Part shown: positions 1-7,414 of the stretch, in pieces
Layout: every line of letters begins with the position of its first letter
How positions within the stretch are numbered: position 1 is the first letter of the stretch
From: Salinisphaera sp. UBA6602
GTDB taxonomy: Bacteria; Pseudomonadota; Gammaproteobacteria; Nevskiales; Salinisphaeraceae
Reading direction: 5' to 3'
DNA: 21,357 bases
NCBI GenBank assembly: GCA_002433465.1
Contig: DJIE01000101.1
Location: forward strand, 1 to 21,357
The notes under the pieces: generated by a model
What the model was told of the DNA's origin: nothing
The model's input: the letters and a program-made list of their open reading frames with translations, nothing else
Databases searched by the model: none
Program-made: the position numbers and the translations under genes

Positions 1-640
1 TCGCAAGCTCGGTGGTCGCGCGATCGGCAGCACGCAGCAGGGCTTCGACGCGCTGAACCATGATCGGGCGCTGTAAAAGCACCCGTTCAGCCTCGTGGAC
101 GAGAGCATCCAGGATCGCTGCCGCACCCAGCCGGTCGAGGATGAATTCGAACAGGTTCTGCACCCGTTCGGCCGCTGCCGGATCGGCTTCGCGCGTTTCT
201 TCGGTCGCCACCGGGAACAGCAGGTCGAGGTTGCTCGCCATGATCTGCTGAAGAAAGCGACGTGCCTCATCGCCGGTCATGCCGGGCGATTCGATCGCAT
301 GCTCGGCGATGGCCAGCATGCGCAGCTCGCTCAGGCATTCCAGCGTGGCGTTCACGCCGCCGGCCCGTAACGTGGTGCTCACCAGCGCCGGCTGCAGGGC
401 TTCGGGCTGTTCCCAATCGCCGTTGGCAAACACCCCCGCCGCATCGAAGCGCGGCGCGAAACCATAGAGATGTGCCACACCTTCGGGCGTGCGCAGCAGC
501 TTCTGGGCGCGTGCCAGCAACTGCTGCTGCTGCATCGCCTTGCCAAAAGAACGGGCCGCTTCAAGGCGTTCCAGAACCTGTTCGAAATCCGTGGCTAGGC
601 GGGCCGGATCGCTCAGGCCGCCCACTGTGACTTGGGCCAT
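1..640 (-). CDS. Unrecognised soluble protein, N-terminal 213 residues (runs off the left edge)
   Basis: An open minus-strand frame begins at an ATG (638-640) and stays open for 213 codons to the window edge. The start is supported by a strong ribosome-binding site, GGAGGG, about six bases upstream. The product begins MAQVTVGGLSDPARL. It appears soluble and largely helical, rich in Ala, Leu, Glu, Gln and Arg, with a Gln run (QQQQ) near residue 40 and no signal peptide or membrane segment. I do not recognise a family or catalytic motif. It lies downstream of the porin on the same strand, but 360 bp and a strong hairpin separate them, so it is probably a separate transcription unit. I am fairly sure the frame is coding; its function is unknown. 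Confidence 0.7.
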   Translation of the reverse strand, partial: MAQVTVGGLSDPARLATDFEQVLERLEAARSFGKAMQQQQLLARAQKLLRTPEGVAHLYGFAPRFDAAGVFANGDWEQPEALQPALVSTTLRAGGVNATLECLSELRMLAIAEHAIESPGMTGDEARRFLQQIMASNLDLLFPVATEETREADPAAAERVQNLFEFILDRLGAAAILDALVHEAERVLLQRPIMVQRVEALLRAADRATTELA

Positions 641-1000
641 CGTTTGCCCTCCAGTGAACTCGATGGCGCGTTGACCATCATTTCGGGGCATCCGCTCGAA
701 CCGTTCTCGTGCACGTCTGGCGAGTCGGAACGCGCCTCGGCGACGGTCGAACGTGGTCAACCGATGGTATGCCCGCTTAAAAATCGAAGAGTGGACGTTA
801 ACACAGCGCAGCATGCGCACAGCGCGTGCCCAGCGCTGGTATAGCGATGTATCGGCGAAATCGCGGGCGGCTGAATACGCGGTTGGGCGTCGGTGCTGCG
901 TGCGGGTACGGGGCCGGTGGTGGGCTGTTGGCGACCGCGTATCGGCGTTTTGACGTTGCGGGCAGCCGGCCGTAACGGCCGGCTGCCGCGCGGATCAGGC
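641..1000. other. Intergenic stretch between the partial gene and the porin
   Basis: This 360-bp stretch holds no convincing gene. Its porin-proximal end contains the strong hairpin listed separately at 961-987, and its other end carries the ribosome-binding site of the partial gene. The leader of that gene should lie here, for instance around TTGACC on the minus strand near 757-762. I cannot pick out a -35/-10 pair with normal spacing. The short open frames here overlap in several registers and look like chance in GC-rich DNA. Confidence 0.5.
961..987 (-). terminator. 12-bp perfect hairpin after the porin gene
   Basis: Bases 961-972 pair perfectly with 976-987 around a three-base loop, giving a very GC-rich 12-bp stem that starts about 13 bases after the porin stop codon. 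No run of U follows on the minus strand, so it is not a textbook intrinsic terminator. It could end transcription with Rho, or protect the 3' end of an abundant porin mRNA. Confidence 0.55.
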
Positions 1001-1909
1001 TTAGAACGCCATGCCGATGCTGACCGTGCCGGTCAGGAAATCGTCTTCCGGGTTGCCCGGAATCACGTCTTCGTCGGTGTGGTAATAGGTCGTGTTGACC
1101 GCGAGCGACCAGTCGCCGTAGCCGGCCGGGATGAAGCCCAGGCCCAGGCTCGCCGTGGCGCCGATCGAGGCATAGCCGAAACCGCTGTCGCCACCCTGGA
1201 AGTCGTCGGTCATGAAGCCGACGCTCACCGGAATGGACAGGCTGACCGGGGTGGTGGGACTGTCTACAACATCGAACGCCGGTTCGATGGCGCCAACGAA
1301 GACAGCACCATCGTCCTGGCCTTCCTGCCCGTTCACACGGATATGGGTCAGAAAGCTCGGGTTGAGCGCGAAGTCGCCGCCCCACAAGGCGCTGTCGTCA
1401 TAACCGACGCTCAGATCCAGCACACGCTCGGTGTCGCCGCCGTAGTACCACTGCTGGTAGATCGCGCCCAGGGTTACAGCACCTGTGGTATAGGTCAGAC
1501 CGCCGTAGACGTCGATTTCCTGAATGTTGCCGCCGATGGTGTCTTCGTCGGCGTTGTTGTTGATATCGCTCCATGCGCCGAAGGTCAGCGCAAACCCGTT
1601 CGGCAGATCGGCGCCGAGGTCGATATAGGCGAATTTGGTGGACTGCGACCCGTAAAAGTCATGCCCGCCGCCCCAGACGTCACCGCCGTAGGAAACGAAG
1701 TGCGAGGCAAAGTCCAGGCCGACCGAGCCATAGATCTTGTCTGCCGTACCAGAGGGCTCGCTCGACTCGTACTGGACTTGCGAGGGTGAATCGCTGTTGG
1801 GCGCACTGCGGGTCGATTCGTCGGCCATTTGTGCGAATGCGAGCGGGCTTGCTCCGCAGATTAACGATGCCACAAGGCAGGGCATCGTGGTCATGACTTT
1901 ATTTTTCAT
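1001..1909 (-). CDS. TorF/Gcw_chp-family outer-membrane porin-like protein
   Basis: The 302-residue product starts with a classical signal peptide: basic MKNKVM, a hydrophobic stretch and a likely cut after SPLAFA. A Ser/Pro/Glu-rich linker (about 27-60) precedes a beta-barrel body of alternating Gly, aromatic and polar strands (IYGSVGLDFASHFVSYGG, FAYIDLGADLPNGF). It ends in Phe (VSIGMAF), as expected for recognition by the outer-membrane assembly machinery. This matches the poorly characterised Gcw_chp family of putative porins. Its place beside formamidase and amidase genes suggests uptake of small amides or urea, a role known for the amide-inducible porin FmdC of Methylophilus; orthology to FmdC is my inference. 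The ribosome-binding site AGGGAG sits just before the ATG. It has its own leader and probable promoter. Confidence 0.8.
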   Translation of the reverse strand: MKNKVMTTMPCLVASLICGASPLAFAQMADESTRSAPNSDSPSQVQYESSEPSGTADKIYGSVGLDFASHFVSYGGDVWGGGHDFYGSQSTKFAYIDLGADLPNGFALTFGAWSDINNNADEDTIGGNIQEIDVYGGLTYTTGAVTLGAIYQQWYYGGDTERVLDLSVGYDDSALWGGDFALNPSFLTHIRVNGQEGQDDGAVFVGAIEPAFDVVDSPTTPVSLSIPVSVGFMTDDFQGGDSGFGYASIGATASLGLGFIPAGYGDWSLAVNTTYYHTDEDVIPGNPEDDFLTGTVSIGMAF

Positions 1910-1944
1910 ATCTCTCCCTACAGGGTTTATGGATCAAGTATCCG

Positions 1945-1961
1945 AAAACGGGTTTCCCCGT
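1945..1961 (-). terminator. Tetraloop hairpin with T-run in the porin leader
   Basis: On the minus strand ACGGG-GAAA-CCCGT forms a five-base-pair stem with a GNRA loop, followed at once by TTTT. It lies about 40 bases before the porin start and about 230 bases after the amiB stop. It could be a weak terminator for amiE-amiB readthrough or an attenuator in the porin leader. The short stem keeps confidence modest. Confidence 0.4.
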
Positions 1962-1987
1962 GGATTAAAAAGCACGAGATGCGCCAT

Positions 1988-2031
1988 ATATTTTTAATAT
2001 AGCGATGCGCGAAAGCGCTGATATAAGTCAA
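1988..2031 (-). promoter_or_regulatory. Candidate porin promoter with an FNR/Anr-like box
   Basis: On the minus strand TTGAC-TTAT-ATCAG (2018-2031) matches 8 of 10 informative positions of the FNR/Anr consensus TTGAT-N4-ATCAA. An AT-rich block around 1988-2001 (including TAAAAAT) sits at about the distance expected for a -10 element in a class II FNR promoter. No other stretch of the 280-bp gap is as promoter-like. The AT-rich island stands out from the surrounding GC-rich DNA. Confidence 0.35.
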
Positions 2032-2190
2032 ATGACGCATCGAAACCTTGCCGAGCGGTGAGACACGACATAAATAGCCGTCAGGAAATCGCGAGAGCGC
2101 AATTGAAGGCCGGAGGAGCAGGGCGGCCGGGCGCCCGATGCTTCGTGCCGTGGCGCAGGTTCCGTGGCCGGCGCACGACGGTGGCTGAAC

Positions 2191-3276
2191 TCAGTCGTTC
2201 GAGAAATGCAGTCGCCCTTGTGCGTCCACATGGGCATGCATGACCTGGACGTCGTCAGGGTCGCGTTTACGCAGGTCTGCGTCGGCGATTGCTTCGGCCA
2301 ATGGCAGTTCGACATTGCGGCGGAACGCACGGCCCATGGCGCGGGCGCCGTAGCGGCGATCGAAGCCTTCCGTGTGCAACAGCGCGCGCGCCGAGTGATC
2401 CAATTCGGCTCGACGACCGATTCGAGCCAACCGGCTGTTCAACTTCTGCAGTTCGATATCGATGAGGCCATCCAGCATGTCCTGTTCGATCCAGTTGAAC
2501 AGGCTGACGGTATCGATACGATTGACGAACTCAGGGTCGAAGCGTGCGTGCAGGGCGTTGTCGACGATCTCGTGCAGACCGCGACGCTGGCGCTGTTCGG
2601 AGGTCGGCCATAATCGCTGCCAGCCTCTGTTCAGACGTGCCAGGTAGCGCTCGATCTCGCGCGCGCCGAGATTGCTGGTCATGAAGATCATGGCATTGCG
2701 AAAGTCGATGGTCTTGGCGCCGGAGGTCAAGGTGAGCTGGCCGTTGTCGAAGACGTTGAGCAGGGCGCGCGAGACTTCGGCACCGGCTTTTTCGATCTCG
2801 TCGAACAATACGATGCCCGGTGCGCCGAAGCTGCCGGCAATGCGGTCGGGATCGAGCAGGGTGGTGCCTTCCTTGCTGCCGACATAGCCCGGCGGCGCGC
2901 CGGTGAGCGCGGCCGCATAATGTTCCTGGGCGAGGGTGTTCATGTCGATACGACACAGGGCATCGCGCCGCCCGTGAATCGCCTCGGCAAGCACACGCAC
3001 GAGTTCGGTCTTGCCCACGCCGGTTGGGCCGAGCAACAGGCCGACATGCAGTGGTCGCTGGGGATCGCCGATATCGGCCTTGATGATCTTGAGGGCGCCT
3101 TCGACTGTATCCAGCGCCTGCGGCTGGCCGACGATGCGCTCGCGTAGCAGGCCCATGACGACGGCGGGCTCGAAATGAAAACGCGATGTGCGGTTGGGCG
3201 ATGCGGTCTGTGCATCGCTTGCGGTGGGCGCCGGGGCTTGGTTGCGCTCGGCGAGCATGTCATTGATGAACGGCAT
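2191..3276 (-). CDS. amiB: AmiB-like single-domain Clp/Hsp100 AAA+ ATPase
   Basis: The 361-residue protein is one ClpA/ClpB D2-type AAA+ module without the Clp N-domain, D1 domain or ClpB middle coiled coil. Visible in order are Walker A GPTGVGKTE (83-91), the substrate-gripping pore loop GAPPGYVG (126-133), Walker B IVLFDEI (155-161), sensor 1 TSN (200-202), an arginine-finger motif DPEFVNRID (247-255) and sensor 2 YGARAMGR (309-316). A ClpB D2-small domain closes the protein. In Pseudomonas aeruginosa a Clp-like ATPase, AmiB, is encoded directly after the aliphatic amidase AmiE. The same order here (66-bp gap) supports orthology. It probably remodels amidase-pathway proteins, though no substrate is established. 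The start follows a GAGAGG ribosome-binding site. Confidence 0.82.
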   Translation of the reverse strand: MPFINDMLAERNQAPAPTASDAQTASPNRTSRFHFEPAVVMGLLRERIVGQPQALDTVEGALKIIKADIGDPQRPLHVGLLLGPTGVGKTELVRVLAEAIHGRRDALCRIDMNTLAQEHYAAALTGAPPGYVGSKEGTTLLDPDRIAGSFGAPGIVLFDEIEKAGAEVSRALLNVFDNGQLTLTSGAKTIDFRNAMIFMTSNLGAREIERYLARLNRGWQRLWPTSEQRQRRGLHEIVDNALHARFDPEFVNRIDTVSLFNWIEQDMLDGLIDIELQKLNSRLARIGRRAELDHSARALLHTEGFDRRYGARAMGRAFRRNVELPLAEAIADADLRKRDPDDVQVMHAHVDAQGRLHFSND

Positions 3277-3342
3277 GACGCCTCTCGTGTTTCGGCCAAC
3301 GTACCGAGGTGTTCACCCCGGCACGTCGCCGTTGCCGGTGGC

Positions 3343-4389
3343 TCAGGCGCCAGCTTCTTTTTCGGCCTGCGGGTGTGAGAGTTTGCCGACCGGGCAGTCT
3401 GCCGTGGTTGCCGTGCTGCGTGTCATCGCCTCGACGTCTTCCTGGGCTTTTTTCGCATCCATCACCCAGGTGCGATAGAACTCGAACGGGCAGTCCGCGA
3501 CGCCCTTGTCGCCTTCGCCGGAGTCATTGGTGCCGCTGTAGCCGCGATGCAGCAGCTTGAACAGATGATTCTGCGATTGGTCGTTGGCGCGGGCATCGCG
3601 AATCGCCGATACCGAAAGCTGGGCATACTGAATGCCGTTTTCCTCGGTGCCGCATTCGCCGAGGGTGCGGCCGTCGAAACCGATCACCGAGGAATGGCCG
3701 AAATAGGAATAGACACCGTCGAAGCCGGCGGCGTTGGCCACGGCCACATAGCAATTGTTGGCCCAGGCCATGCACTTGGACATCATCACCTGTTGTTCCT
3801 TGGCCGGGTACATATAGCCCTGGCAGCGCACGATCAGCTCGGCGCCTTTCATGGCACAGTCGCGCCAGATTTCCGGGTAGTTGCCGTCGTCGCAGATGAT
3901 CAGGCTGATCTTGAGCCCCTTGGGGCCTTCGACAACATAGGTCTTGTCGCCCGGATACCAGCCCTCGATCGGACACCAGGGAATACACTTGCGGTACTTC
4001 TGGACGATCTCGCCTTCGTTATTGATCAGAATCAGCGTGTTGTAGGGCACCTTGTTGGGGTGGTCCTCGTGGCGTTCGCCGGTGATCGAGAACACGCCCC
4101 AGGTATTGGCCTGACGACAGGCTTCGGAAAATACCGCGGTTTCGTCGCCCGGAATACTGGCGGCGGTTTCCATCATTTCGTCCGGGTCGTACATGATCCC
4201 CATGGTGCTGTATTCGGGGAAGACGACCAGGTCCATGCCGGGCAGGCCGATCTTCATGCCCTGGATCATTTCCGCGATCCTGTTCGCGTTGTCGAGTACG
4301 TCGGCACGGGTGTGCAGACGCGGCATCTTGTAGTTGACCACGGCCACGCCGACGGTATCGGCGCTGCTGGAAATATCTCCGTGTCGCAT
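3343..4389 (-). CDS. amiE: Aliphatic amidase AmiE (acylamide amidohydrolase)
   Basis: The 348-residue protein is a nitrilase-superfamily amidase that hydrolyses short aliphatic amides such as acetamide and propionamide to the acid plus ammonia in the cytoplasm. The catalytic triad known for Pseudomonas AmiE falls at the same residue numbers: Glu59 (VVFPEYS), Lys134 (KYRKCIPW) and Cys166 ([11 protein letters not shown]), with Glu142 in CPIEGWYPG also present. The N-terminus MRHGDISSS and nearly the whole sequence match my memory of P. aeruginosa AmiE (346 residues), which favours AmiE over the AmiF formamidase, whose N-terminus differs. GGAG precedes the ATG by about seven bases. A terminator-like hairpin lies between fmdB and this gene. 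amiB follows on the same strand. Confidence 0.95.
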   Translation of the reverse strand: MRHGDISSSADTVGVAVVNYKMPRLHTRADVLDNANRIAEMIQGMKIGLPGMDLVVFPEYSTMGIMYDPDEMMETAASIPGDETAVFSEACRQANTWGVFSITGERHEDHPNKVPYNTLILINNEGEIVQKYRKCIPWCPIEGWYPGDKTYVVEGPKGLKISLIICDDGNYPEIWRDCAMKGAELIVRCQGYMYPAKEQQVMMSKCMAWANNCYVAVANAAGFDGVYSYFGHSSVIGFDGRTLGECGTEENGIQYAQLSVSAIRDARANDQSQNHLFKLLHRGYSGTNDSGEGDKGVADCPFEFYRTWVMDAKKAQEDVEAMTRSTATTADCPVGKLSHPQAEKEAGA

Positions 4390-4433
4390 TCGGTTCTCCG
4401 GCTGACCGCGCCGGTTCTGGCGACGCGGATCTG

Positions 4434-4475
4434 AAAAGGTGGCGACGCCGCCGTTCGCAAACGGTCGACGCCGCC
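4434..4475 (-). terminator. Intrinsic-terminator-like hairpin between fmdB and amiE
   Basis: On the minus strand, bases 4475 down to 4441 form an interrupted hairpin: outer GGCG/CGCC, three further pairs including one G-U, an internal loop, then CCGTT-TGCG-AACGG. ACCTTTT follows directly (T-run opposite 4434-4437). It begins about 30 bases after the fmdB stop and ends about 45 bases before the amiE start. It could terminate fmdAB transcripts or act as an attenuator for amiE. In Pseudomonas, amiE expression is controlled by AmiR-mediated antitermination at a leader hairpin, but none of the genes seen here encodes an AmiR-type protein. Confidence 0.55.
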
Positions 4476-4504
4476 GGGAGCATTCGTTATGGCTCGCGCG
4501 AGTG

Positions 4505-4843
4505 TTAGTGGCTGATCATCCAGGGCCGCGGGCCGGTCTTGGTCTTGATTGCGGGCGGCGCCCCCGTGTTGCTGGCCTTGCGGCTGCTGCTCGAACAACA
4601 GCCACAGCCGGCCGGATGGCGCTTGTCATAGGTCTTGGACGTATGCGGCCGGTCGGCGCTGCGTTCGTTGGTCTCGTGGGCCACGCGGGCGTGGCTTGAG
4701 ATCAGCGACAGGCGCGGCGCCGAGATGATGCGTGCCGAGGCGGCCCCGCAGTCGGGGCAGTCGGTGGGCTGGCTGCATTCGGCCATGCGACGCATGGCGC
4801 TGAAGGTGCCGCAGTCGTGACAGGCGTATTCGTACATGGGCAT
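4505..4843 (-). CDS. fmdB: FmdB-type zinc-ribbon protein
   Basis: This 112-residue protein starts [12 protein letters not shown], the hallmark start of the FmdB/CxxC_CxxC zinc-ribbon family. Four cysteines are placed as CxxC (8, 11) and CxxC (29, 32). The C-terminal half is low-complexity, with a GCGCCSSSS patch that resembles FmdB relatives. I chose the ATG at 4841-4843 rather than an upstream one inside fmdA because a perfect AGGAGG lies six bases before it. The frame starts 10 bp after the fmdA stop, so the two are surely co-transcribed. FmdB was described in Methylophilus as a putative regulator of formamidase expression; its biochemical role is not established. Confidence 0.9.
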   Translation of the reverse strand: MPMYEYACHDCGTFSAMRRMAECSQPTDCPDCGAASARIISAPRLSLISSHARVAHETNERSADRPHTSKTYDKRHPAGCGCCSSSSRKASNTGAPPAIKTKTGPRPWMISH

Positions 4844-4853
4844 GACGAACCTC

Positions 4854-6086
4854 CTACTGGTCGTAGGCAATGGGCATGTCGACGCTGCCGTCCAGGAACT
4901 TGGTCGGCCCGTCGGCGCCGGGCTGGATATCGAAGTCGAAGATTTCCGACGGAATCCACAGCGTCGCGCAGGAGTTGGGGATGTCCACCACACCGCTGAG
5001 ATGCCCCTGCACGGGTGCTACGCCGAGAATGGAATAGGCCTGGGCGCCGGAATAGCCGAATTTCTTGAGGTATTCGATCGCGTTCAGACAGGCCTGGCGG
5101 TAGGCGACGTTGGCATCCAGATAATGCTGCTTGCCGGATTCGTCGACCGAGATGCCCTCGAAAATGAGGTAGTCGTTATAGGTCGGCACGATCGGGCTGG
5201 GTTTGAAGATCGGGTTCTTGATCCCGTATTTCTTCATGCCCTCCTTGATCAGCTCGACTTTCATGTGCACCCAGCCGCCTGCCATCTCGATGGCGCCGCA
5301 GAAAGTGATTTCGCCGTCGCCCTGGCTGAAGTGCAGATCGCCGACCGACAGCCCCGCGCCGTCGACATAGACCGGGAAATAGACCTTCGAGCCGCGCGAC
5401 AGATCCTTGATATCGCAGTTGCCGCCATGCTCGCGCGGCGGCACTGTGCGTGCGCCTTCGGCCGCGGCCTTGTCGCGGGCTTCGCCCGAGAGCGCGCCCA
5501 TATGCGCGGTTTCGGCCACCGGCGGGTTGGCCAGCGGCGGTACACGATCGGGATCGGTGGCGATCAGGTCGGCTTCGCGGGAATTCCAGGTATCGAGCAG
5601 GTCCTGGCTGGGCAGGCAGCCGATCAGGCCCGGATGCACGAGACCGGCGAAGTTCACGCCCGGTACGTGCCGCGAGCTGGTGTACAGGCCGTGGAAGTCC
5701 CAGATCGATTTCTGGGCATGCGGGAAATGTTCGGTGAGAAAGCCGCCGCCGTTCTGTTTGGAGAAGAAACCGTTGAAGCCCCATTCGGCGCCGGGCAGGG
5801 CGCCGATATCGAGAATGTCGACCACGAGCAGATCGCCGGCTTCGGCGCCTTTCACGCCTACCGGGCCGGACAGGTAATGCACGGTCGACAGATCGACGTC
5901 ACGCACGTCCGAGGCGTCGTCATCGTTGGCGATCGCGCCCGCGGTCCAGTCGTAGGTTTCGAGGATGAAATCGTCACCCGGATTCACCCAGCAGGCCATG
6001 GGGATATCCGGATGCCAGCGGTTGTGCACCTTCTCGTTCTGGGTGGCCGGGGTGTCGAGATCGACCTTGATGAGCGTATCGGTCAT
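4854..6086 (-). CDS. fmdA: Formamidase FmdA (acetamidase/formamidase family)
   Basis: The 410-residue protein, close to the usual family length, belongs to the FmdA/AmdA acetamidase-formamidase family, which converts formamide to formate and ammonia and is unrelated to AmiE. Diagnostic blocks include HNRWHPDIP (22-30), HVPGVNFAGLVHPGLIG, GGNCDIKDLSRGSKVYFPV, LSVGDLHFSQGDGEITFCGA with IEMAGG, and a C-terminal VVDIPNSCATLWIP. There is no signal peptide, so it is cytoplasmic. AGGAG lies nine bases before the ATG. fmdB follows after 10 bp. An inverted repeat, also found in the urtA/kinase promoter, lies about 90-107 bp upstream, where a regulator could control this gene. Confidence 0.95.
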   Translation of the reverse strand: MTDTLIKVDLDTPATQNEKVHNRWHPDIPMACWVNPGDDFILETYDWTAGAIANDDDASDVRDVDLSTVHYLSGPVGVKGAEAGDLLVVDILDIGALPGAEWGFNGFFSKQNGGGFLTEHFPHAQKSIWDFHGLYTSSRHVPGVNFAGLVHPGLIGCLPSQDLLDTWNSREADLIATDPDRVPPLANPPVAETAHMGALSGEARDKAAAEGARTVPPREHGGNCDIKDLSRGSKVYFPVYVDGAGLSVGDLHFSQGDGEITFCGAIEMAGGWVHMKVELIKEGMKKYGIKNPIFKPSPIVPTYNDYLIFEGISVDESGKQHYLDANVAYRQACLNAIEYLKKFGYSGAQAYSILGVAPVQGHLSGVVDIPNSCATLWIPSEIFDFDIQPGADGPTKFLDGSVDMPIAYDQ

Positions 6087-6148
6087 GGCGTTGTTCTCCT
6101 GCGAACGGTTTTCAGCGGGGCGAGCACGGCTCGCGCGGGTCGGGAATC

Positions 6149-6177
6149 AGTCTTGAATGTGGCAGGGTTCGCAGCAA
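6149..6177 (-). promoter_or_regulatory. Possible activator-dependent promoter of fmdA
   Basis: On the minus strand TTGCTG (6172-6177) directly abuts the palindrome and could be a -35 element. Seventeen bases further is AAGACT (6149-6154), a poor -10. A start near 6142 would centre the palindrome at about -43, the usual position for class II activation by LuxR-type regulators. The weak core elements fit dependence on an activator, but this is inference. Confidence 0.3.
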
Positions 6178-6193
6178 TACGTCGGATGACGTA
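6178..6193 (-). promoter_or_regulatory. Operator-like palindrome upstream of fmdA
   Basis: TACGTC and GACGTA form a perfect inverted repeat with a four-base spacer. Read on the minus strand the site is TACGTCATCCGACGTA, differing at one spacer base from TACGTCATTCGACGTA in the urtA/kinase divergent promoter. Such a match at two promoters of one locus makes it a likely binding site for the locus regulator, probably the LuxR-type protein at 15219-16163. Confidence 0.6.
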
Positions 6194-6618
6194 ACGGGTA
6201 GCGGGTGCCGATGCGTAACCCAGGCGCGCAGGCGTGACCAGGTGTCCGACGGATTGAGCCGTCGCATGCACCATGTCGAGGCCTGCCGAAGCGGGCGGAG
6301 CTGAGTAGCTTTCTGGGCCGTGCAGCCATTGCCGTGCGCATTGCAGTACCGCCCCGAGCGGCCGAGCAGGACGTTCTCGTCGCCGTTCTGTGGCAGGCCA
6401 ACCTGGGCGCAGCGCATGCCGATGCCGGCATTCTTATCTCAGAACGCAGATTTCGCAGGTCGAATTAGCGGAAGGCGTAATCCGACAACAGCGCAGCCGA
6501 TAGCCCTGATTCCGGTAGTGGGTGCGCTTCAGTGCCAACAAGAGGTACGACAAACTCGTGAACGTCGAACGACTTGTGTGGTTTCGCCTTTCGCTGGCCA
6601 AGTCAACTGTCAGGCTTA

Positions 6619-6665
6619 GTCGGGTTTGCCGGTTCGAGCAGTAGCGCTAAACCGACGAACCCAAC
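6619..6665 (-). other. Strong stem-loop downstream of urtE
   Basis: On the minus strand an eight-base outer stem (GTTGGGTT with AACCCGAC, one G-U pair) continues, past a C/A mismatch, through two more pairs into CGGTT/AACCG, giving about 15 pairs around a 15-base loop. It starts 52 bases after the urtE stop. The G-U pair is a C/A mismatch on the other strand, so the fold is better in the urt transcript. No U-run follows. It may stabilise or end the importer mRNA. Confidence 0.45.
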
Positions 6666-6717
6666 GAATCACTCATGCGAGGGATTACGCGTCTCCAACC
6701 GCCGCTACCGCGGCCGA

Positions 6718-7404
6718 TCAAACCGTCAGATACCGACTGATCTGCTTGGCGTCGATATCCGCACCGGCGGCTTCGTGGGCGATCTTGCCCTTGTCGAGCA
6801 CCAGCATGCGGTCGGCGATCGCGGTGGCAAAGCTCAACACCTGTTCGGACACCACGATGCTGATCTGGCGTGTGCGCTTGATCTCGTTGAGCGTCTTGGC
6901 CAGATCCTTGATGATCGATGGCTGGATGCCTTCGGTGGGTTCGTCGAGCAGCAGCACCTTGGGGTCGGCAGCCAGCGCCCGGGCGATGGCCAGCTGCTGT
7001 TGCTGGCCGCCGGACAGATTGCCGGCCTTGCGTCGACGCATATCGCGCAGAACCGGGAACAGGTCGTAGATATCGCCGGGGATCTTGCGTCGGCCGGTGG
7101 CTTCCAGGCCGGCAGTGATGTTCTCTTCGACGGTGAGCGTGCCGAATACGAGCCGGCCCTGGGGCACATAGGCCAGCCCGCGTTTCACGCGTTCGTAGGC
7201 CTGACGCTTGCCCACATCTTCGTCGCCGATGCGAATGGTGCCCTCGGCCGGCATGATGCCGATGAGTGACTTGAACAGCGTGGTCTTGCCCATGCCGTTG
7301 CGGCCCATGATGGCAACGGTTTCGGTTTCACCAACGCTAAAGGAAATACCGTGGATGACCTCGCTCATGCCGTAGCTGACGCGCAGATCCTGGGTGCTGA
7401 GCAT
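6718..7404 (-). CDS. urtE: Urea/amide ABC transporter ATPase UrtE
   Basis: The 228-residue ATP-binding subunit belongs to the LivF/UrtE branch of branched-chain-type ABC importers. It has Walker A GRNGMGKTT (34-42), Q-loop region YVPQGRLVF (79-87), signature LSGGQQQQ (130-137), Walker B VLLLDEP (150-156) and a switch region VSEQ with Gln where most ABC ATPases have His, as is common in this branch. It acts on the cytoplasmic face with UrtD to drive UrtBC. GAGGAA precedes the ATG, 10 bp after the urtD stop, so it is the last gene of a five-gene operon. A 631-bp gap follows. Neighbouring amidases suggest that short-chain amides as well as urea are carried. Confidence 0.92.
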   Translation of the reverse strand: MLSTQDLRVSYGMSEVIHGISFSVGETETVAIMGRNGMGKTTLFKSLIGIMPAEGTIRIGDEDVGKRQAYERVKRGLAYVPQGRLVFGTLTVEENITAGLEATGRRKIPGDIYDLFPVLRDMRRRKAGNLSGGQQQQLAIARALAADPKVLLLDEPTEGIQPSIIKDLAKTLNEIKRTRQISIVVSEQVLSFATAIADRMLVLDKGKIAHEAAGADIDAKQISRYLTV

Positions 7405-7414
7405 GATGGTTTCC

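Larger units (their letters stand above)
6087..6717. other. Gene-free 631-bp gap between urtE and fmdA
   Basis: I find no convincing gene. Candidate frames on both strands lack family resemblance and good ribosome-binding sites. The fmdA-proximal part holds the operator-like palindrome (6178-6193) and a weak promoter. The urtE-proximal part holds a strong stem-loop (6619-6665). The middle, about 6430-6700, is visibly less GC-rich than the coding DNA and could be a decayed or inserted segment. No transposase remnant, target duplication or riboswitch consensus is recognisable. The gap splits the importer operon from the hydrolase operon. Confidence 0.6.

Noticed and set aside
6194..6310. Guanidine (ykkC) or other riboswitch upstream of fmdA
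   Set aside because: Small dyads such as GACGG/CCGTC exist, but no recognisable riboswitch core sequence is present.
6112..6619. Overlapping frames of about 90-100 codons on both strands in the urtE-fmdA gap
   Set aside because: They are Arg/Pro/Ala-rich with no family resemblance, overlap each other in several frames and lack good ribosome-binding sites.
6619..6665. Integron attC-like site (GTTGGGT ... ACCCGAC ends with a folded middle)
   Set aside because: In attC the end motifs occur in the opposite order (RYYYAAC first, GTTRRRY last), one end mismatches, and there is no cassette gene or integrase. A plain stem-loop explains it better.
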